Positions 49,663-58,974 of a DNA stretch of 64,000 nt are shown piece after piece. The notes beneath the pieces are model-generated. The model had not been told where the DNA came from. It worked only from the letters and a program-made list of their open reading frames with translations, and did no database searches. The position numbers and the translations under genes were made by a program. Numbering within the stretch: the stretch's first letter is position 1; each line of letters opens with the position of its first letter. The stretch spans positions 6,572,001 through 6,636,000 of the forward strand of contig NZ_CP108549.1 of NCBI RefSeq assembly GCF_036010325.1, given 5' to 3'. The DNA comes from Streptomyces sp. NBC_01210. Its GTDB lineage: Bacteria > Actinomycetota > Actinomycetes > Streptomycetales > Streptomycetaceae.

Positions 49663-50013
49663 GCTTCGCCTCACTCGACCAACAACCTCTCGGCGTCGGC
49701 ACCTACGCTGTGCCGTGTGTTTCGTTCAGAGCTCTACTACTGGGGAGTTCGCCGAATTCCAGCACGTGGAAGGGGTCCGTTCCAAACAGTTGGAATCCAC
49801 CATTCCGAGTGGCGTACGCCTCAGATAAAACGGGCATAAATGTCAAGCCGCATCAAATGGCGAGGTCAATATGAGCGCAGCGGTACCAGTCGTACGCGGC
49901 GGGTGTCCGAGGCGCGTTAATTCTCTCTCGAAATGTTATGAACACGAAGGCGGGCCGTGTCAAAGGACACAGCCCACCCCCATACAACTACGACAACTGC
50001 CGTATCTCGCCGT
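49663..50013. promoter_or_regulatory. Promoter region of the first conservon
   Basis: Carries the shared element GTGCTGGAATTC (minus strand, 49754-49765), also found upstream of the second conservon, and the palindrome TTCCAA-ACAG-TTGGAA at 49780-49795. No gene. The other half is the 3' flank of cvnD copy 2. Confidence 0.6.
49780..49795. promoter_or_regulatory. Palindrome upstream of cvnA1
   Basis: TTCCAA-ACAG-TTGGAA, 118 bp before the cvnA start; could be an operator. Confidence 0.5.
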
Positions 50014-50595
50014 CTACTTGAGCCGGGCCATCAGGGCGTGCTCGACCAGGGTGATGAGTGCGCTCTTGGCGTCCGCGCGGTGGCGGGCGTCGGTGGTGAT
50101 GATGGGTGCGTCCGGGCCGATCTGCAGGGCTTCGCGTACTTCTTCGGGGTTGTAGGGCTGATGTCCCTCGAAGCCATTGAGGGCGACGACGAACGGCAGC
50201 CCGCTGTTCTCGAAGTAGTCGACCGCCGGGAAGCAGTCGGCGAGGCGGCGGGTGTCGACCAGCACGATGGCGCCGATCGCGCCGCGGACGAGGTCGTCCC
50301 ACATGAACCAGAAGCGGTCCTGGCCGGGCGTGCCGAACAGGTACAGGATCAGGTCCTGGTCCAGGGTGATACGGCCGAAGTCCATGGCCACCGTGGTGGT
50401 GGTCTTGTCCCCGGTGTGGGTCAGGTCGTCGATGCCCGCGGAGGCGCTGGTCATGACGGCTTCGGTACGCAGCGGGTTGATCTCCGAGACGGCGCCGACG
50501 AACGTGGTCTTGCCCACGCCGAAGCCGCCCGCCACCACGATCTTCGCGGAGGTGGTCGACCGTGCCCCACCGCCGCTAGAGCTTGCGAAGTCCAC
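50014..50595 (-). CDS. cvnD2: Conservon CvnD, Ras-like GTP-binding protein (copy 2)
   Basis: 193 residues, same motifs as copy 1 (GGFGVGKTT P-loop, LFGTPGQDRFWFMWDD). Six substitutions: residue 10 Gly, Ile for Val in GAIVLVDT, Val for Ile and Glu for Asp around VVALNGFEGH, Ala for Thr in GPDAPII, final Lys. Overlaps cvnC by 20 bp as in copy 1. The identical 164-nt block (50279-50442) indicates recent gene conversion. Confidence 0.95.
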   Translation of the reverse strand: MDFASSSGGGARSTTSAKIVVAGGFGVGKTTFVGAVSEINPLRTEAVMTSASAGIDDLTHTGDKTTTTVAMDFGRITLDQDLILYLFGTPGQDRFWFMWDDLVRGAIGAIVLVDTRRLADCFPAVDYFENSGLPFVVALNGFEGHQPYNPEEVREALQIGPDAPIITTDARHRADAKSALITLVEHALMARLK

Positions 50596-50983
50596 TGAGC
50601 ACCCTTTCGAGCAGTGTCACGTCCGGCGTGCCGCCGGCCTCTCCGTTGCCCGGCTGATGGATCGCCACCATGCCCGCCTCCGCCAGGTCGGCCACGAGGA
50701 TCCGCGCGACCCCGAGCGGCATCGACAACAGCGCCGACACCTCTGCCACCGACTTGACCTCACGGCACAGGTGACAGATCCGCTGGTGCTCGGGGAGCAG
50801 TGTCCCGAGGTGCGCCGGGTCGGCCGTGGTGCTGACCAGTGCCTCGATGGCGAGCTGGTAGCGCGGCCGGGTCCGGCCGCCGGTCATGGCGTACGGACGG
50901 ACCAGCGGCTGATCGCCTTCAAATCCGTACGACGCGTCGACTGAGGCGCCGTACGGATCGTGAGAGGCGGGTGGCGGGGTCAT
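50576..50983 (-). CDS. cvnC2: Conservon CvnC, DUF742 protein (copy 2)
   Basis: 135 residues. Short N-terminus (MTPPPASHDPYGASVDASYG) then DUF742 LVRPYAMTGGRTRPRYQLAIEALVSTT and REVKSVAEVSALLSMPLGVARILVADLAEAGMVAIHQP. Lacks the Gln/Pro-rich region of copy 1. Tight arrangement with cvnB (123 bp) and cvnD (overlap). Confidence 0.93.
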   Translation of the reverse strand: MTPPPASHDPYGASVDASYGFEGDQPLVRPYAMTGGRTRPRYQLAIEALVSTTADPAHLGTLLPEHQRICHLCREVKSVAEVSALLSMPLGVARILVADLAEAGMVAIHQPGNGEAGGTPDVTLLERVLSGLRKL

Positions 50984-51106
50984 GAATCCTCCGGGCGTGA
51001 CAGCAAGTGGTCTGCGTGCCGTCTGACTGGGCCGGTGGGGGGCCTTGGCGACCTGACAGTGGCTGTGCGGTGGCGCGTACCTGAATTACCTGTGGGGGGA
51101 GGCGGT

Positions 51107-51529
51107 TCAGTGCAAAAGGCTTCCCTGAAGCTCGGCGCGCAGGTCCGGAGTGAGGACACTGCCGGCCCGGTCCACCAGAAGTGCCATCTCGTAGCCGACG
51201 AGGCCGATGTCGCAGTCGGGGTGCGCGAGTACGGCCAGCGAGGAACCGTCCGAGACGGACATGAGGAAGAGGAAACCGCGCTCCATCTCGACGACGGTCT
51301 GGCTGACCGGACCGCCTTCGAAGATCCGGGACGCCCCCGCGGTCAGCGAGGTGAGTCCGGACGCCACGGCCGCCAGCTGATCGGCGCGGTCACGCGGGAA
51401 ACCTTCGGACATCGCCAGCAGAAGACCGTCGGCGGAGACCACCACCGTGTGAGACACCCCAGGGGTGTTGTCCACGAAGTTGGTGATCAACCAGTTCAGA
51501 TTCTGCGCCGCCTGGCTCATCGGACTCAA
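51107..51529 (-). CDS. cvnB2: Conservon CvnB, roadblock/LC7 protein (copy 2)
   Basis: 140 residues, TTG start directly after the cvnA stop (CAGGAGCGTTAG then TTG, good spacing). Same roadblock fold as copy 1 with about six substitutions (EGGPVSQ, FLMSVSD, HPDCDIG, end SLLH). A 71-nt block covering codons 1-25 is identical in both copies. Confidence 0.93.
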   Translation of the reverse strand: MSPMSQAAQNLNWLITNFVDNTPGVSHTVVVSADGLLLAMSEGFPRDRADQLAAVASGLTSLTAGASRIFEGGPVSQTVVEMERGFLFLMSVSDGSSLAVLAHPDCDIGLVGYEMALLVDRAGSVLTPDLRAELQGSLLH

Positions 51530-54500
51530 CTAACGCTCCTGCTGGTGAGTGGGGCCGAGGTCGAAGCTGCCGGTCGTCGAGCTGCTCTGCTGACGACCCT
51601 GCTGAATGCCCCGACGGAGATTGGTCAGCCGGCCGCGTACGTCATCGGGAGCACGCGAAACCTGCGGACCGGCCTGGTGGTTCTGCTCCTGCGCGGTGCC
51701 CGGCACAAGGTTGGCGCGCGGGACCCGGCGAGGCAGACCGGAGGTGGTGACGCCGCCCGCCGCGGGCTTCCTGACCCGCTCGGCCTGGCGTACCAACTCG
51801 TCATTGGGCGAGGTGCGCCAGGTGGCACCACTCGCGTTGGGCGCGTTGCCCGGGGTCACCGGGGTCGGCGCCGGGGTGCGCTGCGGCATCGGCGGAGCGG
51901 GACGCTCCGTCGGCTGCGGCGGGACGGCGGGAGCCTGCGGCTGCTCGGCGGGCTGACCGCTCTGCGGGCCGTGGAACCAGTTCGTCTCAAGGGTGTCGTA
52001 GAGCGGCGTACGGCCGTCGCCGGGACCGGCCGGCGGCAGTGCCTCCGGCTGAGGCTGGGGCGGCAGTGCGTTGTGCGCCGGACGCGGCACTCCGTAGTCG
52101 GCGGTGTCCCGGCCACCGCGCCGACGCGGGTTGGCGGAGGGGGCCGGCGGCTGCGGGGCGCCTGTGTTCGGACGGGCGAACTGCCCCGAGGACGAGGAGT
52201 CCTGGGCGCCGAAGACATCGGGACGTACGAACTGCCCGGTGGAATCGGCACCGGAACCTGCGCCCCGGTCACCGCCGCGCGGCGGCGGCCCGTTGAAGTC
52301 GGGCCGTGCGAACTCGGCCGTGGAGCCGGGACCGCGGGTGGACTCGTTGTCCTCGTGGCCGCGCGGCGCATCCGCGGACGGACGCTGCTGCGGGGCGGAC
52401 GGCTGCTCGCTGCCCCAGCTGGTGGCCTGCGGCCGCTGCGGCCGCTGTGGACGCTGCGGCTCCTCCCGGCGGTGCGAGGAGCTGCCACCGGGCAGCTCGG
52501 CACGCGGGCCGCCGGAGGGCGGCAGCTGACGGCCGCGGTCACCCGCGCCCGGAGCACCCTGCTGGAAGCCGTTCTGGCGCGCCTCGTTGCGCACCGGAGC
52601 GCTCGGGGCGCCCCGGCCCGTGCCCGAGCCGAAGGCGCCGGCGAGACCGCCGCCCTGACCCTGGCTCTGACCGCCCTGCTGACCCTGACCCTGTCCCTGG
52701 CGGGGCGGCAGCGCGGCACGCGGAGCCGCGCCCGCACCGACCTGGCCGCGCGGCGCACCGGCGCCGAACCGGCCGCCGGCCGGAGCGCCGCCCAGTCCGC
52801 CCGAGGGAGCACCGCCGAGACCGGGACGGCCGCCACCGTTCGCACCGGGACCGCCGCCCGGACGGCCGCCGGGCGCCGAGGGAACGGCGCCCTGGCCGCC
52901 CGCACCGGGCATGCTCGGGACCTTCTTGCCGCCGTTGGCGACATCGACGGGCAGCATGACCAGCGCGGTCGTACCGCCGGAGTCGGAGGGACGCAGCTGG
53001 ATACGGATGCCGTGTCGCAGGGACAGCCGGCCGACCACGAACAGACCCATCCGTCGCGACACCGAGACGTCCACGGTGGGCGGCGAGGCGAGCCGCTCGT
53101 TGATCGCCGCGAGGTCCTCGGGCGAGAGACCGATACCGGTGTCGTGGATCTCGACGAGCACACGCCCGTCGGGCAGCGCGTGACCGGTGACGCGGACCTT
53201 GGTCTGCGGGGAGGAGAAGGACGTCGCGTTCTCGAGCAGCTCGGCGAGGAGGTGCACAAGGTCGTTGACGACGCGTCCCGCGACCTCGGTCGCCGGGACC
53301 GAGGCGAGTTCGATGCGCTCGTACTGCTCCACCTCGGAGGCGGCGGCACGGAGCACGTCGACCAGCGGAACCGGCCGGGTCCACCGGCGGCCCGGCTCCT
53401 CGCCCGCGAGGACGAGGAGGTTTTCGCCGTTCCGGCGCATACGGGTCGCGAGGTGGTCCAGCTTGAAGAGGGAGGACAGCTGGTCCGGGTCGGCCTCGCG
53501 GGACTCCAGCTCGGAGATGAGCGAGAGCTGACGCTGGATAAGACCCTGGCTGCGGCGCGAGAGGTTGGTGAACATCGCGTTGACGTTGCCTCGCAGCAGC
53601 GCCTGCTCGGCGGCGAGGCGGACCGCCTCGCGGTGCACGTCGTCGAAGGCCGCGGCCACCTGGCCGATCTCGTCCCTGGAGTGCACACCGACGGACTCCA
53701 CCGAGGTGTCGACGTCCTGCGGGTCGGCCTCGGAGAGCTGCTTGACCAGCTCGGGCAGCCGGTCCTGGGCGACCTTGGTGGCGGTGTCCTGCAGCCTGCG
53801 CAGGGAGCGGATCATGGAGCGGGCCACGACGAAGGCGCCGACGAGCGAGACGCCGAGGACGACGAGGATGAGCGCACCGTTGATGATCGCGTCGCGCTGC
53901 GACTGCTGGCGCAGCTCGCGCGCCTTGGCCTCCATCTGGCCGAGCAGTGTGGCCTCGATGGTGCCCATCGCCCTGATGCGGACCGAGTAGTCGTCGGTCC
54001 AGTCCAGGTGGGAACGCTTGGGCTGGGTGGCCAGACCGCCCTTGGTGTCGAGCACGCGCTTGGCGTAGAGCTCGGACGCCTTGATCGTGGGGTTGCCGTT
54101 CTCCAGCGGGTCGGTCAGTTCATCGGCGTTGCCGCCGATGGACGAGTAGATCGCCCTGAAGGCCTTGATCTCCGTCTTGCCGTTCTCCAGGTTGGCCAGA
54201 CCGTAGAGCCGGTCGGGCTCGCTGAGGCCCGGGGCCTTATCGTCGGCACCGCCCGGGAGAGCGGCGGCGATGACCGCACGCTGGATGGAGGCGAATTCCT
54301 TGGCGGAGGAGAACGCCGCCAGGGCACGCGTCCTCTTGATCATCTCCGGGTTGCTGGTCGCCTGGGCCATGTCCTGGGAGAGGCTCAGCAGCGACTGGAT
54401 CAGCCGGCTGTAGGCCTCGATGGTCTGGGAGTGCGGGGCGCCCGGGGCGTAGGCGGTCTCGCGGATCTTGGTCAGCGCGTTGACCTGGACGGCGATCTCG

Positions 54501-55081
54501 TTCGCGTTGGCGCGGATGCTCTCCAGCGCCTGATCGTTCTCCGTGTTGGGGATGCCCCGGGTGGTCTCGAGGAAGGAGGTCCTGGCCCGGTCGGTCGCCG
54601 CTCGTGGTTCCGAGACCTTGAAGTCGGCGACGCTCGCGCCGTTGGCCAGCGGGCCCGCGGACAGGTCGCGCTCCGCCTGGAGCTTCTCCGCCAGCGCGGT
54701 CGCCTGCTTGGTCATGTCCGTCAGCAGCTGCATGTGCTCCAGCTGCTTCATATCGTCCATGGACTGATTGATACGGAGTCCGCCCAGCGTGGTCGCCGCG
54801 ACGACCGGCAGGGTGAGCAGGGACACCAGACGCGTGCTGATGCGCCAGTTGCGCAGGGCTATTCGCGAACCGGTGTCCGTGGGTCCCTTGGATTTCAGCG
54901 GGGGCTTGGGCCCGTCGCCGCCCGGTGCGGCCGCACCGGGGCGCGCGGCACGGTCACCGCTGTCGCCGGGCGCTGCCGGTCCCTGGTTTTGGGTGTGCTG
55001 GGGCGAGGAACCGCGGTCGGTCCCGCCACGCGGCTCCTGTTCCGCCGCAGCGCTGCCATCCCTCTTGAAACGTCCCTGCAC
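51530..55081 (-). CDS. cvnA2: Conservon CvnA, sensor histidine-kinase-like membrane protein (copy 2)
   Basis: About 1183 residues from GTG 55081 (VQGRFKRDG); an 82-codon extension upstream is possible but lacks a Shine-Dalgarno sequence and family similarity. TM1 near 90-110 (RLVSLLTLPVVAATTLGGLR), a NIT-type extracytoplasmic domain (AERDLSAGPLANGASV...AAFSSAKEFASIQRAVIAAAL), TM2 near 420-440 (IINGALILVVLGVSLVGAFVVA), HAMP, HATPase (LAELLENATSFSSPQTKV, MGLFVVGRLSLRHGI), then a long Gly/Pro/Gln-rich tail of about 400 residues ending NLRRGIQQGRQ. The tail is the likely site of protein contacts. Confidence 0.92.
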   Translation of the reverse strand: MQGRFKRDGSAAAEQEPRGGTDRGSSPQHTQNQGPAAPGDSGDRAARPGAAAPGGDGPKPPLKSKGPTDTGSRIALRNWRISTRLVSLLTLPVVAATTLGGLRINQSMDDMKQLEHMQLLTDMTKQATALAEKLQAERDLSAGPLANGASVADFKVSEPRAATDRARTSFLETTRGIPNTENDQALESIRANANEIAVQVNALTKIRETAYAPGAPHSQTIEAYSRLIQSLLSLSQDMAQATSNPEMIKRTRALAAFSSAKEFASIQRAVIAAALPGGADDKAPGLSEPDRLYGLANLENGKTEIKAFRAIYSSIGGNADELTDPLENGNPTIKASELYAKRVLDTKGGLATQPKRSHLDWTDDYSVRIRAMGTIEATLLGQMEAKARELRQQSQRDAIINGALILVVLGVSLVGAFVVARSMIRSLRRLQDTATKVAQDRLPELVKQLSEADPQDVDTSVESVGVHSRDEIGQVAAAFDDVHREAVRLAAEQALLRGNVNAMFTNLSRRSQGLIQRQLSLISELESREADPDQLSSLFKLDHLATRMRRNGENLLVLAGEEPGRRWTRPVPLVDVLRAAASEVEQYERIELASVPATEVAGRVVNDLVHLLAELLENATSFSSPQTKVRVTGHALPDGRVLVEIHDTGIGLSPEDLAAINERLASPPTVDVSVSRRMGLFVVGRLSLRHGIRIQLRPSDSGGTTALVMLPVDVANGGKKVPSMPGAGGQGAVPSAPGGRPGGGPGANGGGRPGLGGAPSGGLGGAPAGGRFGAGAPRGQVGAGAAPRAALPPRQGQGQGQQGGQSQGQGGGLAGAFGSGTGRGAPSAPVRNEARQNGFQQGAPGAGDRGRQLPPSGGPRAELPGGSSSHRREEPQRPQRPQRPQATSWGSEQPSAPQQRPSADAPRGHEDNESTRGPGSTAEFARPDFNGPPPRGGDRGAGSGADSTGQFVRPDVFGAQDSSSSGQFARPNTGAPQPPAPSANPRRRGGRDTADYGVPRPAHNALPPQPQPEALPPAGPGDGRTPLYDTLETNWFHGPQSGQPAEQPQAPAVPPQPTERPAPPMPQRTPAPTPVTPGNAPNASGATWRTSPNDELVRQAERVRKPAAGGVTTSGLPRRVPRANLVPGTAQEQNHQAGPQVSRAPDDVRGRLTNLRRGIQQGRQQSSSTTGSFDLGPTHQQER

Positions 55082-55659
55082 TAGCGTCGCAACCTCTGGA
55101 CCAGGCGTCCCTCCGCGTGAACGGCGAGACGGTGTCGGCGTCGTGGGGCGAAGAACGCGCCCCATGGTGGTCGTCAGTGACCGGCGCTGATCCCCTTTCC
55201 CCGCCGCCACTCGGCGCTGCGTTGCGCCCTTGCGCGCCGGCCTGAAACCCGCGGCGGTGCGTGGAATTCCAGCACAGAGCAGGATCTCCAACAAGAGCCG
55301 CGTACCGGGCTGTGACCTGGGTGACACGGTGTGATGGTTGCGTCACAAGACGTAGAAAGAGGGTGCGGAGGAAACGGACTTTTCCCTACGAGTCACTCGG
55401 GGTGGAGGGTGTCCCAGTCGCCATGATCAGGAGCGGAATGATGGCTTCAGTGGGGCAATGTCCGTTTCGTTGGATGTGGTTGACCGTCTGGAATGACCGA
55501 ATTGACCGTCAACTCGTGAGGAAACTCACACGTAGATCGCTGAGTCTTCCGGGCTTTCGCAGGGAATTGAATGTTTAGCCTGACGCTTTACAGGGATGGG
55601 CAATCCGTCAACCGGCGCTCACCGAAGCGCCCGCACCCCGACAAGGTCTGAAACAACAG
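55082..55659. promoter_or_regulatory. Divergent control region of conservon 2 and the small peptide gene
   Basis: 578 bp without a gene. It contains GTGCTGGAATTC (minus strand, 55264-55275), identical to the element before the first cvnA, about 183 bp upstream of the GTG. The plus-strand half next to the peptide gene is AT-rich (TTGAATGTTTAGCC..GCTTTACAGG near 55567-55592) and likely holds its promoter. Confidence 0.5.
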
Positions 55660-55833
55660 ATGAAGACGACGATGATGTTCCGCAACATAGCCAACCCCCG
55701 GCGCACCACGCTGGCGCACCTCGAGGACGCCGACGAACTGCAGACGCCGGAGCAGCCGGAACACGCACTCGATCTTCCCATGCAGACGGCAAACCCGCGT
55801 CGTACGGTCCTGATGGACGCCCCCGCCCAGTAA
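55660..55833 (+). CDS. 57-residue peptide with two ANPRRT motifs
   Basis: Product MKTTMMFRNIANPRRTTLAH ... DLPMQTANPRRTVLMDAPAQ. The motif ANPRRTxL occurs near each end (residues 11-18 and 44-51), separated by an acidic/Gln-rich centre (LEDADELQTPEQPEHALDL). No signal peptide or cysteine. Weak Shine-Dalgarno (AAGG) at 13 bp; internal ATGs at 55672/55675 are alternatives. Codon use fits the host, and the repeated motif argues that it is a real, constrained protein. Divergent from conservon 2, so it might be a partner or target of it. Function unknown. Confidence 0.6.
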   Translation: MKTTMMFRNIANPRRTTLAHLEDADELQTPEQPEHALDLPMQTANPRRTVLMDAPAQ

Positions 55834-55916
55834 TACGCGAGGCGGTGCCCGCACCCGCGTTAGCCTGGAGCGTCAGACTCCAGCCAGCGCAATCAGCAGA
55901 GGGGCACCCGCATCCC

Positions 55917-56717
55917 GTGCGCATCGCCAGGTTCTCCATCGACGGCAATGTCGCCTTCGGCGCGGTCGAGGGCGAAGGAACCATCAACCAAGGTGACCTC
56001 GTCCTCGACATCATCAAGGGCATCCCGTTCGCAGACTTCGAGCTCTCCGGTACGAAGGTCCCGCTGGCTCCGCAGTCGCAGGACCGGGTCCGGCTGCTGC
56101 CGCCCGTGCTCCCCAGCAAGGTCGTGGCCTTCGGCCGCAACTACGCGGAGCACGCGGCGGAGCTCGGCAACGAGGTGCCCGACGCGCCGTTCGCCTTCTT
56201 CAAGCCGTCCACCTCGGTGGTCGGACCCGGCGACCCGATCGCATACCCCTCCTTCTCCCAGGAACTGCACCACGAGGCCGAACTGGCCGTGGTCATCGGC
56301 CGGATGTGCCGCGAAGTCCCGCGCGAGCGCGTCAAGGACGTGATCCTCGGCTACACCTGCGCCAATGACGTCACCGCGCGCGACGTCCAGAAGCGCGAGA
56401 AGCAGTGGGCCAGGGCCAAGGGCTTCGACAGCTCCTGCCCGCTCGGCCCCTGGGTGGAGACCGACCTCGACCCGAGCGACCTGGCGATCCAGTGCACGGT
56501 CAACGGAGAGCAGCGTCAGCTCGGCCGTACGAGCCAGATGATCCACTCCATCGAGGATCTGATCGTCAACATCTCCGAGGCGATGACGCTGCTCCCCGGC
56601 GACGTCGTCCTCACGGGCACCCCGGCCGGGGTCGGCCCCCTCAACGTCGGCGACGAGGTCGCCGTCACCATTCAAGGCATCGGCACTCTCACCAACAAGG
56701 TGATCAAGCGTGGCTAA
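55917..56717 (+). CDS. Fumarylacetoacetate hydrolase (FAH) family protein
   Basis: 266 residues, GTG 55917 (VRIARFSIDGNV), at which the family's N-terminal strand starts; a longer in-frame reading upstream crosses the peptide gene and is rejected. FAH C-terminal fold: KVVAFGRNYAEHAAELGN, PFAFFKPSTSVVGPGDPI, HHEAELAVVIGRMCREV (metal Glu-x-Glu), GYTCANDVTARDVQ, GDVVLTGTPAGVGPLNVGDEVAV. Probably a 2-keto acid/acylpyruvate hydrolase or oxaloacetate decarboxylase. Its stop overlaps the gltX start by 8 bp. Confidence 0.93.
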   Translation: MRIARFSIDGNVAFGAVEGEGTINQGDLVLDIIKGIPFADFELSGTKVPLAPQSQDRVRLLPPVLPSKVVAFGRNYAEHAAELGNEVPDAPFAFFKPSTSVVGPGDPIAYPSFSQELHHEAELAVVIGRMCREVPRERVKDVILGYTCANDVTARDVQKREKQWARAKGFDSSCPLGPWVETDLDPSDLAIQCTVNGEQRQLGRTSQMIHSIEDLIVNISEAMTLLPGDVVLTGTPAGVGPLNVGDEVAVTIQGIGTLTNKVIKRG

Positions 56718-58185
56718 CGCGAACGTCCGCGTACGTTTCTGTCCCTCGCCGACCGGCAACCCCCATGTGGGTCTGGTCCGCACCGCCCTGTTCAACTGGG
56801 CGTTCGCCCGGCACAACGGCGGCACCATGGTCTTCCGCATCGAGGACACCGACGCGGCCCGCGACTCCGAGGAGTCGTACAACCAGCTGCTCGACTCGAT
56901 GCGCTGGCTGGGCCTGGACTGGGACGAGGGCCCCGAGACCGGCGGCCCGCACGCGCCCTACCGCCAGTCGCAGCGGATGGACCTCTACAAGGACGTCGCC
57001 GAGAAGCTCCTGGCCGGGGGTTACGCGTACCACTGCTACTGCACCGCCCTTGAGCTGGAGGCCCGCCGCGACGCCGCCCGCGCGGCCGGCAAGCCCTCCG
57101 GTTACGACGGCAAGTGCCGCGACCTGACCGCCGAGCAGAAGGCGGCGTACGAGGCCGAGGGCCGCACCTCCATCGTCCGCTTCCGGATGCCCGACGAGCC
57201 GATCACCTTCACGGACCTGGTCCGCGGCGAGCTCACCTTCACTCCGGAGAACGTCCCGGACTACGGCATCGTCCGCGCCAACGGCGCCCCGCTGTACACG
57301 CTGGTCAACCCGGTCGACGATGCGCTGATGGAGATCACCCATGTGCTGCGCGGCGAGGACCTGCTGTCCTCCACCCCGCGGCAGGTCGCGCTCTACAAGG
57401 CGCTGATCGAGCTGGGCATCGCCAAGGAGATCCCGGTCTTCGGCCACCTGCCGTACGTGATGGGCGAGGGCAACAAGAAGCTCTCCAAGCGCGACCCGCA
57501 GGCGTCCCTGAACCTGTACCGCGAGCGCGGCTTCCTCCCCGAGGGTCTGATCAACTACCTGTCGCTGCTCGGCTGGTCCTACTCCGCCGACCAGGACATC
57601 TTCTCGGTCGCCGAGCTGGTCGAGAAGTTCGACATCGTGGACGTCAACGCCAACCCGGCCCGCTTCGACCTGAAGAAGGCGGAGGCGATCAACGCCGACC
57701 ACATCCGCCGGCTCGATGTGAAGGCCTTCACCGAGGCGTGCCGCCCCTGGCTGCAGGCCCCGCACGCCAACTGGGCCCCGGAGCAGTTCGACGAGGCGGC
57801 CTGGGAGGCGATCGCCCCGTACGCCCAGACCCGGGTCACCGTCCTCTCGGACATCACGGCCAACGTCGACTTCCTCTTCCGGGACGCGCCGGTCGAGGAC
57901 GAGGCGTCCTGGACGAAGGCGATGAAGGAGGGCTCCGACGCCCTGCTCCGTACGGTCCGCGAGAAGCTGGAGTCCGCGGACTGGTCCAGCGCGGAGTCCC
58001 TGAAGAACGCGGTCCTGGCGGCCGGCGAGGAGCACGGCCTGAAGCTCGGCAAGGCCCAGGCCCCGGTCCGCGTCGCGGTCACCGGCCGCACGGTGGGCCT
58101 GCCGCTGTTCGAGTCCCTGGAGATCCTGGGCAAGGAGAAGACCCTGTCCCGTATCGACGCGGCACTGGCGAAGCTCACGGCCTAA
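56710..58185 (+). CDS. gltX: Glutamyl-tRNA synthetase
   Basis: 491-residue discriminating or non-discriminating GluRS. HIGH-type motif FCPSPTGNPHVGLVRTALFNW at the start, KLSKRDPQASLNLYRERGF as the KMSKS motif, ILRGEDLLSSTPRQVALYKAL before it, and a C-terminal helical anticodon-binding domain. Overlaps the FAH gene by 8 bp, so it is coupled to it. tRNA-Glu genes lie about 0.9 kb downstream. Confidence 0.97.
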   Translation: MANANVRVRFCPSPTGNPHVGLVRTALFNWAFARHNGGTMVFRIEDTDAARDSEESYNQLLDSMRWLGLDWDEGPETGGPHAPYRQSQRMDLYKDVAEKLLAGGYAYHCYCTALELEARRDAARAAGKPSGYDGKCRDLTAEQKAAYEAEGRTSIVRFRMPDEPITFTDLVRGELTFTPENVPDYGIVRANGAPLYTLVNPVDDALMEITHVLRGEDLLSSTPRQVALYKALIELGIAKEIPVFGHLPYVMGEGNKKLSKRDPQASLNLYRERGFLPEGLINYLSLLGWSYSADQDIFSVAELVEKFDIVDVNANPARFDLKKAEAINADHIRRLDVKAFTEACRPWLQAPHANWAPEQFDEAAWEAIAPYAQTRVTVLSDITANVDFLFRDAPVEDEASWTKAMKEGSDALLRTVREKLESADWSSAESLKNAVLAAGEEHGLKLGKAQAPVRVAVTGRTVGLPLFESLEILGKEKTLSRIDAALAKLTA

Positions 58186-58194
58186 GCTCGCGGC

Positions 58195-58914
58195 ATGCCG
58201 ATCCGCGCGGTTCTCTGGGACATCGATGACACGATCTTCGACTACGCCAGCGCCGACCGCGTCGGCATGCAAAGGCATCTGAACGCCGAGGGCCTGCCCG
58301 ACGGATACGACTCCGTCGGGCAGGCCCTCGATGCGTGGCGCGAGCTCACCCAGCTGCACTGGGCCCGGTTCGCCGGCGGCGAGACCGATTTCCAGGGGCA
58401 GCGCCGCGACCGCGTCCGGTCCTTTCTCCGTACGGAGCTGAGCGACGCGGACGCGGACGCCTGGTTCGAACGGCACGTCGCCCACTTCGAGGCCGCCTGG
58501 TCCCTCTTCCCCGACACCGTGCCCGTCCTGGACGTGCTGGCGGACGAGTACCGCCACGCCGTCCTGTCGAACGCCAGCATTCACAACCAGGACCGCAAGC
58601 TGCGCGCCCTCGGTGTACGGGACCGGTTCGAAGCCGTCGTGTGCGCCGTCGAACTCGGGGTCTCCAAGCCCGACGCCGGCGCCTTCCATGCCGCCTGTGA
58701 CGCGATCGACCTCACGCCGCAGGAGGTGGTGTATGTGGGGGATCATCCCGATATCGACGCTCGCGGCGCCGTCGCCGCGGGGCTCACCGGCATCTGGCTC
58801 GATCGCACCGGCCTCGGTGGGCACCCTGAGCTCACTCGTATCACCGGCCTCGACCAGCTTCCTGGCCTGCTGCGGGGCGATACCCGTTTTGGAGCGCCGG
58901 ACACCTTCAGGTAA
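58195..58914 (+). CDS. HAD-family hydrolase
   Basis: 239 residues. Motif I AVLWDIDDTIFDY (nucleophile and acid/base Asp), motif II HAVLSNAS, motif III/IV ELGVSKPDAGAFHAACDA and VYVGDHPDIDARGAVAAGLTGIWLDR. The helical cap between I and II is of the subclass I type. Small-molecule phosphatase, probably phosphoglycolate-like or unknown; starts 9 bp after the gltX stop, so it is in that operon. Confidence 0.93.
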   Translation: MPIRAVLWDIDDTIFDYASADRVGMQRHLNAEGLPDGYDSVGQALDAWRELTQLHWARFAGGETDFQGQRRDRVRSFLRTELSDADADAWFERHVAHFEAAWSLFPDTVPVLDVLADEYRHAVLSNASIHNQDRKLRALGVRDRFEAVVCAVELGVSKPDAGAFHAACDAIDLTPQEVVYVGDHPDIDARGAVAAGLTGIWLDRTGLGGHPELTRITGLDQLPGLLRGDTRFGAPDTFR

Positions 58915-58974
58915 TGTTCTTCCTGCGCCGCCCGAGTGGGCCGAGAGGTCCGGCCGGGAAGCGCAAACCAAACA

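Noticed and set aside
50960..55084. A 1374-codon plus-strand open frame antisense to cvnA2/cvnB2
   Set aside because: High-GC antisense shadow: Arg/Gly/Val-rich with no domain, while the minus strand encodes clear CvnA and CvnB motifs.
55596..55916. N-terminal extension of the FAH protein
   Set aside because: The extension lacks family similarity and runs out of frame over the 57-residue peptide gene; GTG 55917 matches the family start.
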